Below are positions 14,055 to 25,495 of a DNA stretch of 64,000 nucleotides, piece after piece. Origin of the DNA: Rhynochetos jubatus (taxonomy: Eukaryota; Chordata; Aves; Eurypygiformes; Rhynochetidae); assembly GCA_027574665.1 (NCBI GenBank), contig CM050662.1, positions 5,610,501 to 5,674,500 on the forward strand, given 5' to 3'. Each line of letters starts with the position of its first letter. The first letter of the stretch is position 1. The position numbers were made by a program, and so were the translations under genes. The notes beneath the pieces were generated by a model. That model searched no databases. It was given only the letters and a program-made list of their open reading frames with translations, and had not been told where the DNA came from.

Positions 14055-17000
14055 GTAAATATTTAATCCTGAGCACTTACAGGACACTATGGAAGGTTTG
14101 GGGTTTTTCTGAAAGAGCCAAGCACCATGAACTGTTTTAATTACTTTCTGCCTCCTTACCTTACCCCCACTTCATATAGAAAATACATTTTTTTTCCTAA
14201 GGAAGAGATTTATGGGGAAATTCTTATTGTGAAAGGAGCCCTCTCTTGATGAGAGATGGTATATAATAACTAATCACATACTTGTTAAAGGTTATGAAGA
14301 AACAGAATAACAATCAAAATAGACATAAAAATAACCTTCAGTTTGAAGCTACAGCAAAGTTCATGAATCTGAAAGACATGAATCTAAGGATAATTTCACT
14401 CTGACAACACCAGTAAGACACAAGAATTAATAATAATAATTTATAACTTCATACTTTCTGATTTCAACCAATTCTTAGCTAGAGTTTTGGAGGACTAAGA
14501 AGCCTTATAGCTTCTTTGGTACAGCACTGTGTCTCTGAGTGATCCGAAGCACAATCGAATGGGACCCCAGCTCCTGTCCTACCTGCCTCTGCAGATGCTA
14601 TACGGCATTCTTCTTACAACAGTGCAAGCAAACCATCTGTTACTTCTCCCACTAGCCAGGACAATGGGTAGCACCTGCTGAGGTACAATGGAAAAGGTAA
14701 TTCTTTTCCAGAATGGCCCATTTCCACTCAGCTAAGGATGGGCCATGTGATAAGGTTATGCAGAGGAGGCATACCCGTGTGTTAAATCTTGAGACAGCTA
14801 TATACAAACCTCCTCCTTGTGATAGAGGAGGGCTGGCAAGCATTTTTAGTTAGCTTAATGTTGCTTGATGCTCACAATCTTTCACCTCCGAGATCAGGAC
14901 CCTGTAAGAGGTATGCTCCACAACAACAGCAGTGCATTATCTCCTCTTTACCTTTCCCTTGCTCCTTTTCCTACGCAAAGACAGATTAGGAACCAAGCTA
15001 AAAAGATCCTTTCCAGCTGGCACCCAGAGCAAGGTAAAAAGTCGAACCATTGTACAGCAATGTATGCTTTGCAGACTCAGTAGTCTGGAATTGTGGAACT
15101 ATGAAGAGGAGTCAGAATTTTCTGAATAGATATGATCCTCTGCATTTACATCTACCTTCTGTCTCAACTCTGAAATGCTGTTGCTCATCTCATGTCTGCT
15201 GACCTTACAGGAGGAGAAGGAATCCCTTGAAATGCATGCAAGTGCAAGATGATATGCCATTCGGAAGAAACTAAGCACCTAGAGCTGGAAGCTAATCACA
15301 TCTCCATTCCTTCAAGGCATTAGATCTCCTCATGTACCATAGTCAGTCTTACTATTTTCTTAGTAACTGGCTCAAAGTTTCCATTCAGGCCACAAAGTTA
15401 AAAATTTTACAAAATCTGCCTATAATGAAAATAAAGAAGACTTTCTCTTGCAAACTGCTCGTTGAGACTATGCCCCCTGTTACCAGGATCTACTGTTGGT
15501 GAATACTAGGTCAAAAAGCTAAACCCCTTACAGTCCTTTTACTGTATTTTTACTGAGTCTGGAAATGAGAGTAAAAAGATTTTATTCTTTATTCAACATG
15601 AAACCAGCTTGATTTATATTACTGGAAAATTAATAAAATGCCTCCAAGACAGACTGTATCTGCTGCCAGGCTTGTATAATGTATCTGCTTTATCTGCTGA
15701 CCTGTGCAGAAATGTATTATAGAATTATGCTTCTGCTTTCAGTGCTGCATTTACTGTAAATTTGCATTCTTCCAGGAAAATTCTGACAGACATATTTAGA
15801 ATCTCAGATCTGACTTCAACAGAGGCACTTAGCTATTACTGGTCCCACTAATCTTTGTTGAAAGAAGACCTAGCAGTTGAATTTGATGCCAGGGCTGAAG
15901 ACACAGACAGGACCTATGCAAGATGCTGGAAAAGCAGGGAAAAGATTTCCTGCCCTTAAGCTCCAAATCCCTAAAAGCCATCCCTGCTTCTGAGCTTACA
16001 GCCCAGCAGTGACCAAGATGCTCCTTCCATACCAGGCTTTCTCGTTTCATAAACAGAGCACCATCACATGCAGGCAACAGCACTTACTCTCCTGCACAAA
16101 GCTTAATTGGTCAGATTTACTCAATTCTACCCAACAAACAGCATTCCAATTATCCTGCATTTTATTACACACCACAAATATTCAAGTAAAACTAGCCCAG
16201 ATTCCTGGTTATTCTTGGTGAGGATGGCACAAGCTTCACTACCAGTCATAGACTAAACAGCATAGTTGATAGACCCTTCACAAGGGTGCCAGGGAGGGAA
16301 AAAATGGAATATACTATTTTCAGAATTTAAACCTTTCTTGGCAAACCATTGATTTCTTGCTCTGCTTTACCCTGTTTCCTTAGGAACCTACTTTTATCTC
16401 CTGTGAAAATCTATTCTGTCCTACCAAAATGGAAACATTGTCAAGAACATCTACATCCACGCAGTTCATGAAATAGAATTATATCCAATGTACTATTAAC
16501 ACAAATGTGAAAAGTCACCATGTTTCTAAGAGGCCAGAATGGCTGGTAACATAAAAACGTTAAGGAGGATGAAATGCAAGCCCTGGAAGATCGGAGCTAC
16601 TGTTTGAATGGAGAAAATCTCTCCCATCACCAGTCTATCCACTCCTGTATTACTGACAACTGATCTTAGATTCAGAGAAAATCCTTGTTTGCTGACTTTC
16701 AAATAGCCACTAAGTTAATCAGCAGCCAGTAACAACATTCGGGTCCTAGAATAAGGCACCGACAGTGAAAAAGGAAGTGAAACACAATTGCTGCACCATT
16801 TTTTGTACCCTTAGCTTTATAAAGTCTTAGGGCTGGAAAAGTTAGTTATTTACTACTCTGTCATGTAATGGCTGAGAAGAACAGAATAAAAGAACAAATG
16901 GAAAGAGTTAATGAGCAATAAACTTCTCCTACTTTACCACAAAATTCTTGGAAAGTTGTCCTTCTTTCCACTTGCTCACAAATCTAGGTGAATGCATATG

Positions 17001-17241
17001 CACAACGACACACACAAGTTCAGTCTGTTTGCAGTTCAACACTACATGTTCGTTACCACTGATATTACAAAATGTCTTTGCAGACTTGCCTGTGACACAC
17101 TTCAGAAGCTGCTGAAATAGATTTCTGGTTGCCAACAGGCTTATCTTTTATCTTTTACCTCTGAATAACAGAGCAGAGAGTCTATTATTGGCATTTTTGA
17201 CAGTTTGATTTTTTTAAGTACCACTTTGGATAGCAAAGATA

Positions 17242-17265
17242 TAAAGCAAATTCTAAAGCAAATTC
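17242..17265. repeat. 12-bp tandem duplication
   Basis: TAAAGCAAATTC occurs twice in direct contact (17242-17253 and 17254-17265). This is a simple local duplication. Confidence 0.9.
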
Positions 17266-18585
17266 TGGAAGGTAACCTCCTTTCCTGGGAAAGGTACCTG
17301 TGATTTCATTATGACTAGTTTTCTAACAATGAAATAAACTGAAAAAGCACAGTAAGTCCACACATACCCCTGAATTTGAATGCAACAGTAAGTCAAACCA
17401 CAACATGGCCTTTTGCATACATCAGAAATATTAAATTGGATACATGTAATTTCTAACGTACCTGTTTTCCTTTCAAAGACTTTCACAGATACTACATACA
17501 AATGTTCAACTGTGCCAAATCAAAATACCAAATACTGTACCATTTAATCAGTTAACTTTCAGAGGTGCGGGGCAGTTTGTAGCTTGCTTTGCCCGACTGT
17601 AACTTTCTTCTGCTGAAGTAAGAGGTACTTCTGACTCTTCAGTTCTTTATGCTGTAAAGCAAGGAAAGAAGAAATAGAAGAGACCAGGAGAAGCAACCAA
17701 CATTATCAAGATTGACAGGAATGTTAATTGAGTTTTCTCCCAGCATCCTGTTCAGGATCCAGTAATTTTAGTAATAGCAGTGAAATAAATTCTAGACAAT
17801 TTTGTTCTTTAGGTGAAATGTTACCATTTCATTTTTCTAAAGATGCTTCAAACAGAAAGGAAAGAATAGATGCCCAAAATTCTTACTTCTCCTTTCCCTA
17901 GGGAGGATAAAACTACACATCCAAGCTCTTGGCATTTATTATCATAGTTCCTGTCAAGAAAGGAACAAACTGTTCAGCTATATTGCATAAGTTTCCAATA
18001 CAGAATACATAAAAATTAATTCATGGAATAAACCTCTTGGCAGCTACTTTCTAGTTAAGTACAACTAATTTATTTCCAGATCGGTGCTCTTATTTTGTAG
18101 GTAATTACATTTTAAAATTATACTTTTTCTCAATATTGCACCTAAACGTCTCTTTTTTATTAGACAGTATATAAAACCAGGCTTCTTAATTCTTCTGATG
18201 TAAATTTAGATCAATATTTAATTATTTTAGTTACTCTCAACTAAAAGGGCCCATATTCTGAAGTTTCATACTGAACTTTCCTTGTGGCTGTCATTCAGAT
18301 TCCTCAGAACCTTTTGTTAACATCTAGAGCAAATCAAAACAGATGATCAGATTTTTCCTTTAGTCATGCAGAAGGGCAGTGGGTTTAGTTATCCTTGTTG
18401 CCAGAGACACCTTTAAAGGTTGATACTCTTGGCAACAGCAGGCAAGAAAGTTGTTGTCAAGAAAAAAAACCCCATCACACAGCCCACTTTCTTTCTACTC
18501 CCTTTAAGTCCCAGGTGGAAAAAAAACAAGTGACCAAGCACAACCAGCGTGATGTATGCTGCCGCTGACTGCCATTTAGGACATG

Positions 18586-18606
18586 TCAGACCCGCTGGTG
18601 GTCTGA
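18586..18606. repeat. Short inverted repeat
   Basis: TCAGACC (18586-18592) and GGTCTGA (18600-18606) form perfect 7-bp arms around a 7-nt loop. No associated gene is seen. Confidence 0.5.
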
Positions 18607-19333
18607 TCATGCAGTAAGGAAAAGACAATGCATACAGCTCTTCTCACCCCTGTTGCAGCAAAGTCCCTAATTATCTTGCCACAGTCCCAGCTGTCACAAA
18701 ACAGGGACAAAAGGACAAAACTTGCTGCTGAAGGCAGCACCGGATAGTTTCTACTTCCCAAAACTTAGTGCCTCCCTACAGAATCAGGACCCTAACTACA
18801 GAATATTTGGGTGTTAGCCATAATTAATCTACAGCAGCAAATACAAGGAAATCACTATTTTAAATGTGATTTTTCATTAAAGATTTGAACATTTCCTAGT
18901 ACTAAGCACTACAGCAAGATCCAGTTTCTTCTTTTCAGCTCTCCAGTGCCATACATGAGGAACATCACCCTCATAATTATCCCTTATTTGGTTTTGACCC
19001 TTTTCATTCTCTCTTCTCTGCTTTTTCAGAAATTTCATTTTTAAACTACTGATCTCACTGGAAGCTTTGATTGTGCACTGTGTTCTCCTACCCCAAGCCT
19101 TTCCTTTAGCGCAGCAGTTTTGTCTCTAATGAAGACTTCAATCATGTTACCGTTTGCTTTACTGTCAACCACTTTGACTAGCTGTGAGCATAATGAACTC
19201 CCTGGACCTCAGAGGAAGCAGCTGTAAACGTGTCAGGGTTAATGGTCTTATGGGCTGGTGATTTCACTCCACGCACTCTCAAAGGCAGTAGGAGAGTCCT
19301 GCAGCCTGACCTCCAGAGCCCTACAGCCTGCCA

Positions 19334-19368
19334 GGGAATGGGAGGGAAGGAGGAGGGAAGGGTAAGGG
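19334..19368 (+). repeat. G-run cluster, possible DNA G-quadruplex
   Basis: Six GGG runs occur in 35 bp (starts 19334, 19340, 19344, 19355, 19360, 19366), with one loop of eight bases and the rest of one to three. It lies in a GC-richer patch. No gene is recognised nearby. Confidence 0.55.
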
Positions 19369-20632
19369 AGCCAGGCACGCTCCTGTGTTTTCAGTAAACA
19401 CTGCCTGGAAAATGGGCCTGCTTTATAGCACAGATTAGAGACTAAGATAGATAGCAGCTGGCTGTGGTGGAGAAGCCCTCTGAGGGGAACTGCAGGGTTT
19501 GCCTGGCGAAGAATGTGCCAGGGAATTGGGCAGCAGTTGGTGCAGAGAGATGTAAAGCAACATTGGGCTTGGTGTGGGGGCTGAAGGTTGTAGTATGGGT
19601 AGAGAATTAAATTAATGACTTTCTCTGCTACCATCACAGCAATGCAGCTGCTCGGTCACTGCACAAACCTTCCTTACTGCCTTCCTGAACGGTTGATCAT
19701 GCATCTGAGCCTCAGTCCTTGCAGTTTCAGCTTCCTTCCTAAAAATTATTTGTGCTATAGTAACTGCAGCTCGTCTAGGTGAGTTCAAATTAACACAGGC
19801 CCTATCTGAAGGCAGTGCCCAGCAGTTTGGTACTCCATGGTGCTGTGGCTACATTGCTAAGTGTGTTGGAACGAGGTAGTTCAAAGATAGCTTGAAAGTC
19901 TGCACCAATTGCAGCACATCATATACCTCCTGTCTCCACCATGAAACAGCCTACCCAAACCAGTTTGTCTCCAAAGAAGAGCAATATGCAACACATTTCC
20001 AGATGAGACAATGAAAAGGCAGCGTGGGTCTCAGGCTGCCTTTCTCCTGAAGAGATGACACAGCTAAACTGAAAGTGTGGGGACCAGTGGCACTACAAGA
20101 ACAGGACACGTCCTGCATGGCATGTCCTCCTGGGGGAGCATCATCTCACAGTACCTGACCCATTGCTGGCTTAAACCTAGATTTATTTTGTGACTTTGGT
20201 CATTTAAATCACATATTTTCTTAGTTCATCATTTGCAAATTTAGATTGTATCGTATAGAAATGTTGAGAGGATAAAATCCATTAATGATTCTGAGATACG
20301 CGGCTGGAGTGGTGGTGCAGTGGGCCGTCTAGTTAGACAGCGATTAAAAGATGAATCAGGGTCTTTTCCAGCAGTTTCCAATTCACACTTTTTACTTATT
20401 TTACACCTTATAAAAGTTACAATCTTACAATCTAAAGGCAACAAATGCTATGATTCACACATTTCCTCTTTCCTTTCCTGACCTGATTTTTCTGGCCAAT
20501 GTACCATCAAATATCAAGATACCCAGAATGAAGTACCTGCTTCAGTCAGCCACAGGTTCAGTGTTCACATTGTCCTTCCCAAGAGGGTTATTGAAAGCAT
20601 TTTAGAGAAGAGTGGAATACAGTTTTACCACC

Positions 20633-20659
20633 TTTCTTTCTTTCTTTCTTTTCTTCTTT
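20633..20659. repeat. TTTC microsatellite and pyrimidine tract
   Basis: About five TTTC units run into a longer TTCTTCTTT tract. It is a simple repeat that keeps a chance plus-strand frame open. Confidence 0.85.
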
Positions 20660-21467
20660 AACTTCTGGACTGTTAAAGCAGCCCAGCACTCACATTTTCC
20701 CTGCATTCTAAAAATTCTGAGTAAGTTCCTTGGTGCATCTGACAAGGCTGGAAAAGCAAACTGGTTTTACATTCCTTTTTATTTCACACTGCACTGCAGA
20801 CACAATGCACTCTTTTCTCTAGGGTCAGTACCTATCGCACCTTCACTTACACTAGCTACCTCTAGAAATAATGGTTTGAAAGCAGTAGAATCAGTTTGAG
20901 TTTAAATTGCCGTACAGCACGAACTCCAAACATGGACTGGCTCTTAGTGCAGGCGTGACAATGGCAATTCAACTTTCCTTTGTTGGTTTTTGGCGTTCGC
21001 ACAATGAGAAACTCCTTTCATATACAGCGTCAGATTGGTGAGTCAAGGCATCAAAAAATGAAACGTTGTCTAGAGATCTCTTAGCTGGGATACCGGTAAT
21101 TGGGGTTCACCTTTCAATAGCCATGTCATTCTTTATAGCCCCTGACTTCTGTACTCCCAGGAACCAAGGCACTACTTACCTACTGTGATTTTGAGGAATA
21201 TACTAACAGTGACCATCTTTCAATGCCATATGCAGAAAATATCTTACATGAGGTTGATGTTTGGGAGACAGTTGTTTGCTCAGGTAAAAAAGGAAGTAAA
21301 CTTAAAAAAAAAAAAGCCCATGAGTAATGAATGATGGTTTTGGGGAGTAGCAGAAATGTATCCACAGTGCAGTTCTCACCCCATGGAACCAGCCACAGCA
21401 ATACACAAATTGCTTCTGTTTTTGGGGGATTATGGCTACACTTCTCTAGGGCATTATTACCTATCAT

Positions 21468-21710
21468 AGAATCATGGAATCACCCAAATTAGAAAAGGCA
21501 ACTAAGGCAACTAAGACCAACGAGTCCAACCAGTGACCTAACACTACCAAGCCCACCAATAAACCAGTGACCTAACACTACCAAGCCCACCAATAAACCA
21601 GTGACCTAACACTACCAAGCCCACCAATAAACCAGTGACCTAACACTACCAAGCCCACCAATAAACCATTTCCCTAAGCACCATGGCTACAAGTTCTTTC
21701 ACATCTATTT
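21468..21710 (-). mobile_element. CR1 LINE 3'-end fragment with internal expansion
   Basis: The left edge reads ATCATAGAATCATGGAATCA, the typical reverse complement of the avian CR1 3' terminus. It continues with degenerate forms of the GAGTCCAACC, CCTAACACTACCAAG and TTTCCCTAAGCACCATGGCTAC blocks. The element is therefore on the minus strand and 5'-truncated. Its interior carries a 34-bp tandem array. No coding capacity remains. Confidence 0.85.
21530..21665. repeat. 34-bp minisatellite, four perfect units, inside CR1
   Basis: Units begin at 21530, 21564, 21598 and 21632 and end at 21665. Each starts CCAGTGACCT and ends CACCAATAAA, and the four are identical as read. The sequence after the array (CCATTTCCCTAAGCACC) is the normal CR1 continuation, so the array arose by duplication of CR1 sequence in place. 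Perfect identity points to recent expansion. Confidence 0.95.
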
Positions 21711-24167
21711 TATAACTACAGAATAAGGCTGTATTTTCACTGCAGAAATAAAAATTTCTGGATGGAATCTGCTATGTTTAATCAGTCAGGTATCCAGTGA
21801 GTTTATACACAGTGAAACACTCACCATGTTTTGTGCAGGAAAGTTGCATGTAAAGATTCTTTTGCTTGGTTTGAGAATGAAGTTTTAGAAGCCTGCAAAA
21901 CTAGCATTACTACCTATGGAGCAGAAAAAACAATCATTTCCAGGATATTTAAGCACATCTGTGTATACAGTCACACAGGGTTATGACTTTCTTCTTTCTG
22001 AATTGACAAAGACTTGACATTTCACTGCAAAGAAAGGTCTGTTCATAGATTGGTTTTAAAGGAAATAGCCTTGAGGTTGCCCTAATCCTGCCAGGGAGAC
22101 TCAGTACAATAAGTCTTAGAGTCACGCCACTTAGATAGCAGCTACGACAACTGGCTCAGAAGGTGGAATCAGTGGAAGGTCCTCAGTGGACATATTAGTT
22201 AGGTCCTCAGCTGCTCTAAATAGATGGGCTTCAGTGCTTTACCTGAAAATATGATCCTTCTTCCCCTGCTTAAGACACCGTATGTTTGTGAGAGAGGTAG
22301 ATATAAGAGCCCATTTCCCCCAACATTTCATTTCTTCATACTGCTGGTTTTGCCAGAAAGCTTTTTATCATTTCTTACATGAGATGCTTGACTGAATCTG
22401 TATCTCTGAGATGTCTCATTTTTCCTTAATGCCCATGTTAACTGAAATATTAAATATATAAAGTGCAATTTTCTTATTACTTAAAGGCTAACTTAACGTA
22501 ATTACCATGATTAAGACAAATTATTTTTTTCAGTCTGTTATGTCTCAGCTTTTCCTGAAGGCAGATTCATTATCTGCAGGCAAGCTTTTATCTTTCAATG
22601 AAAGTATTATTGAAATTGCTACCATTAGCATTCATCAGGACATGCGCATAACCACTTACCTTGATATTACTGACTTCTCCACTGACTGCCTAGGTGACCA
22701 GTTTTGTGGCTCACTGGAAAGACCGGGTGTTAATTAAAACAACTTACCTTAAATACAGTCTTCCAAAAAGAATGGTGAAATAGAAAATGTACTGACAACA
22801 TTAAAAGAAAATTACGTAAGTCTTTAACACAGAATGAAAATGCCAAAGTTCAAAGCCATGAAGTCAAAGATCAAATCCCACTATATTTCCAATTTGGAAT
22901 TTACTTATATTACACAAAAAAAAGAGGAACACAAGAGCACATCATACAGACATTTTCAAGCTAGCCAAGTGGAATACCATTCAGAGATTTGCAGCACAAG
23001 CTTCTTCACTGACTGTATTCAAGCACACCTTGACATCCCCCATGGCCTAGCCTTCATGGCAAGTTCACTATGTCTCTTTCTAGGCTTCTGAGATAAATAC
23101 AATAAATGCAAAGCATGAAGTTCAGTTGACTTGCCCTCCAAAGCAGAATACTTATGAAGACACACTGTGTATCACTAGTGGAGCTGCAGCACAATGCCTC
23201 TACACCCACAGTCACTGTTTCATCTTACTCTTGAGTAATCAGCTACCTCAAATACCCTTGGAGCTATCAGTACACAATTTGACAGCTTTTATCCTTCAGA
23301 AGAAATAAAATCCAGTTAAACTCTTCTCTTTGAGTGATAACTCATATCACAGTGTGCACTCATAAAAGCAGTGCTATTTTATTTAAATATCGTGGCTCAG
23401 TTACGGTAGCAGCAATATAATCTTTACTGAATGTTTTATTGTTACACAGCATTCCTTGCAATAAAGGAATTACTCTTTACTCTCCTGGAAAGGATTGCTT
23501 TCTTGTAAGATCAGTCTGGCAATAACATACCTCAGTATGCCATTTTCCTTAATATAAGAAAGTCCTTTTTATGATCCACGACATGTTTTCTTTTTTATAA
23601 AAAGCCTGAGGGACTGCTCAGAGGGCAGGGCGATGCAACACACTGTACTGCAAAAAGGAGGGGGAAGAAAAAAAAAATGTGTTTCATGGCAGATGTTCAA
23701 TTCTTTTATCACTCCAAGAAGTACAGCATAAACACGAGCAGCTCCATCACCACACCTCAGCTCTCCCTTCCACGAATCCCATAGGAAAGCAATTCATTTC
23801 CTAAGACTCTTCTACATTTCTCACTACACGTCTCGCTTTCCTGGTGAGAAGAGCAGCACAAGGAACATACTAACGGGACGAGGATGGATTCACTGCATTA
23901 CCCCTGTCCCTACGCACCTCCAAGCCCTTCAGGTTTGCTGACCACAAGTGACCACTTTTTGCAAGCAACTCAACATGCTTGCCACCACCAAACCTTTCGA
24001 GTCTTCTCTGACAAACCTGAGTCCTGGCAATCAGATACTCAGAGAGGATCAACTCATGCACCAAAATTACCATTCAGGCATTCAAATAATTTAATCACTG
24101 TGCTAAAATTCAGGACCCTTATTTGGTGCATTTTGCTTCAAGCTGAAAACCCGGACTCCACTATCAC

Positions 24168-24203
24168 TGGCTGCCCACTGTCACAGTGGCTGCCCACTGT
24201 CAA
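24168..24203. repeat. 19-bp period tandem duplication
   Basis: TGGCTGCCCACTGTCA occurs at 24168-24183 and again at 24187-24202 with a 3-bp spacer, giving a 19-bp period. It looks like a recent local duplication. Confidence 0.85.
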
Positions 24204-25383
24204 ATCTCTCCTTACAAACTGGTTTTTATCAGAAGTCAGCCCATAAGCAGAAAGTTCACGTGGGGTCTTTGGGATCTGGATATCTGGTTTCCATTTTTAG
24301 GAGTAAAGAGCATTAAGATATTCTACCCTTATTTTATTTTCCTGTTTGGTGAGTTTGCGGTATGCGAGGAATGGTAGCTGTTCATTTAGGACCATTCATT
24401 ACTGTTCATAGATTGTATTTCTTTCCCGTACCACATTACTACTAAAACTCACTGGCAAGCTAATACTAGAGCAGAGCAGAACTGTTCCATGGCAAATGGT
24501 GCTAGCTAGGGAGTGTTGGTTTTCTGCTACAAACGATCAATCGTGGTGGCAGTCACTTTGTTGGTCCATCTTGAGAGACTGTTCATTTCTGGAACAGAAA
24601 GAATTTTGTTAAGTAATATAAAGAGCAGAAACTGTCCTGACAGTCCTCCAAGGCAATTTTCCTGTCTGGACTGCAGGAGTAGCCAAAACCCTACCACTTT
24701 TTATGGAAGATCTAAAATGTCCATCTTTACTAAAACTCACTATACATGCAAATCTGGATTTGACAGACTTTATCCTAAATTATATTAGCTCTCTGTTATA
24801 TTTATATAGAGTCCCTTAGCCAAGCAGAAAATTATTTGATCGATCCTTTTCCACTGTAAACAACCAAAACACCAGCTCTGATTCCACCACTTATACCATC
24901 AGGGTCCTACTCAGCAACAGCTGTTCAAACATTTGTTAAATGACTTCACAACAAATAACAACCAGTCTGATGCAGTGTGCCTGTTCCTCATTTCAGCTTA
25001 ACCATAGCAGTATTTAGCATGCACTACAAAACATGCTGCACGCACGAGTATTCATAAAGAAAAATGGCTTTCCTCTTAATCAACAACATGCTACAAGTCT
25101 CAGAGGATACTGGAAAGTTCCACAGGTAAGTGGTATCTAAAAGGCTGTGAGAGATGAATAGATTCATTCATCCTGAAACCTCATTCCTAAGAATGTGCAC
25201 AGAGGAGTCCAAACAATCTGACTGCACACTTTGGTGCCCAAAGGCTGGGCCTGATTCTGTATTTATTAATTTATTTTTGTACATACTGTAGCAGAACCCA
25301 CTATCCATTAAAGATACCAGGATGCTGTTTTGATAGACACTCAGCAAATAGGTAAAAGAATGCCCAGTTCTAGTAAGTTAATG

Positions 25384-25495
25384 TGAGAAAACAGAGACAT
25401 GAAATGACTTGCTGAAAGAAAGCATCTATGAAGCCAGGGAGCAAAATTCAAATTTTCTGACTTCTGCTAATGCCCAAGCTTCTAGACCCTTCTGG
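25384..25495 (-). mobile_element. MIR-like SINE relic
   Basis: Blocks in order are GAGAAAACAGAGACATGAAA, TGACTTGCTGAAAG, AGCCAGGGAGCAAAATTCAA, CTGACTTCTGCTAATGCCCA and AGCTTCTAGACC. They follow the reverse complement of the MIR/CORE-SINE body (AAACTGAGGCACAGAGA, AGTGACTTGCCCAAGGTCAC, AGCTGGGAATAGAACCCAGG, CCAGTCCTGTGCTCTAACCA). Divergence is high, so the exact subfamily is uncertain. Confidence 0.55.

Larger units (their letters stand above)
14055..21467. other. Intergenic, no gene recognised
   Basis: AT-rich single-copy sequence. The minus frame 19248-19637 (129 codons) is kept open by a GC-richer patch that also holds the G-run cluster, and has no recognisable domain. Other contents are the 12-bp duplication at 17242, the inverted repeat at 18586 and the TTTC tract at 20633. 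Confidence 0.75.

Noticed and set aside
19248-19637. 129-codon minus-strand frame
   Set aside because: Kept open by a GC-rich patch. No domain is recognised, and composition follows the simple purine tract on the other strand.
1-20000. Possible LCP2 exons on the plus strand
   Set aside because: Expected on this side, but no SAM, proline-rich or SH2-domain peptide was seen. LCP2 probably lies beyond the left edge.
21530-21665. Four identical 34-bp repeats that might suggest a CRISPR array
   Set aside because: The units are head-to-tail with no spacers, lie inside a CR1 LINE and are in a bird genome.
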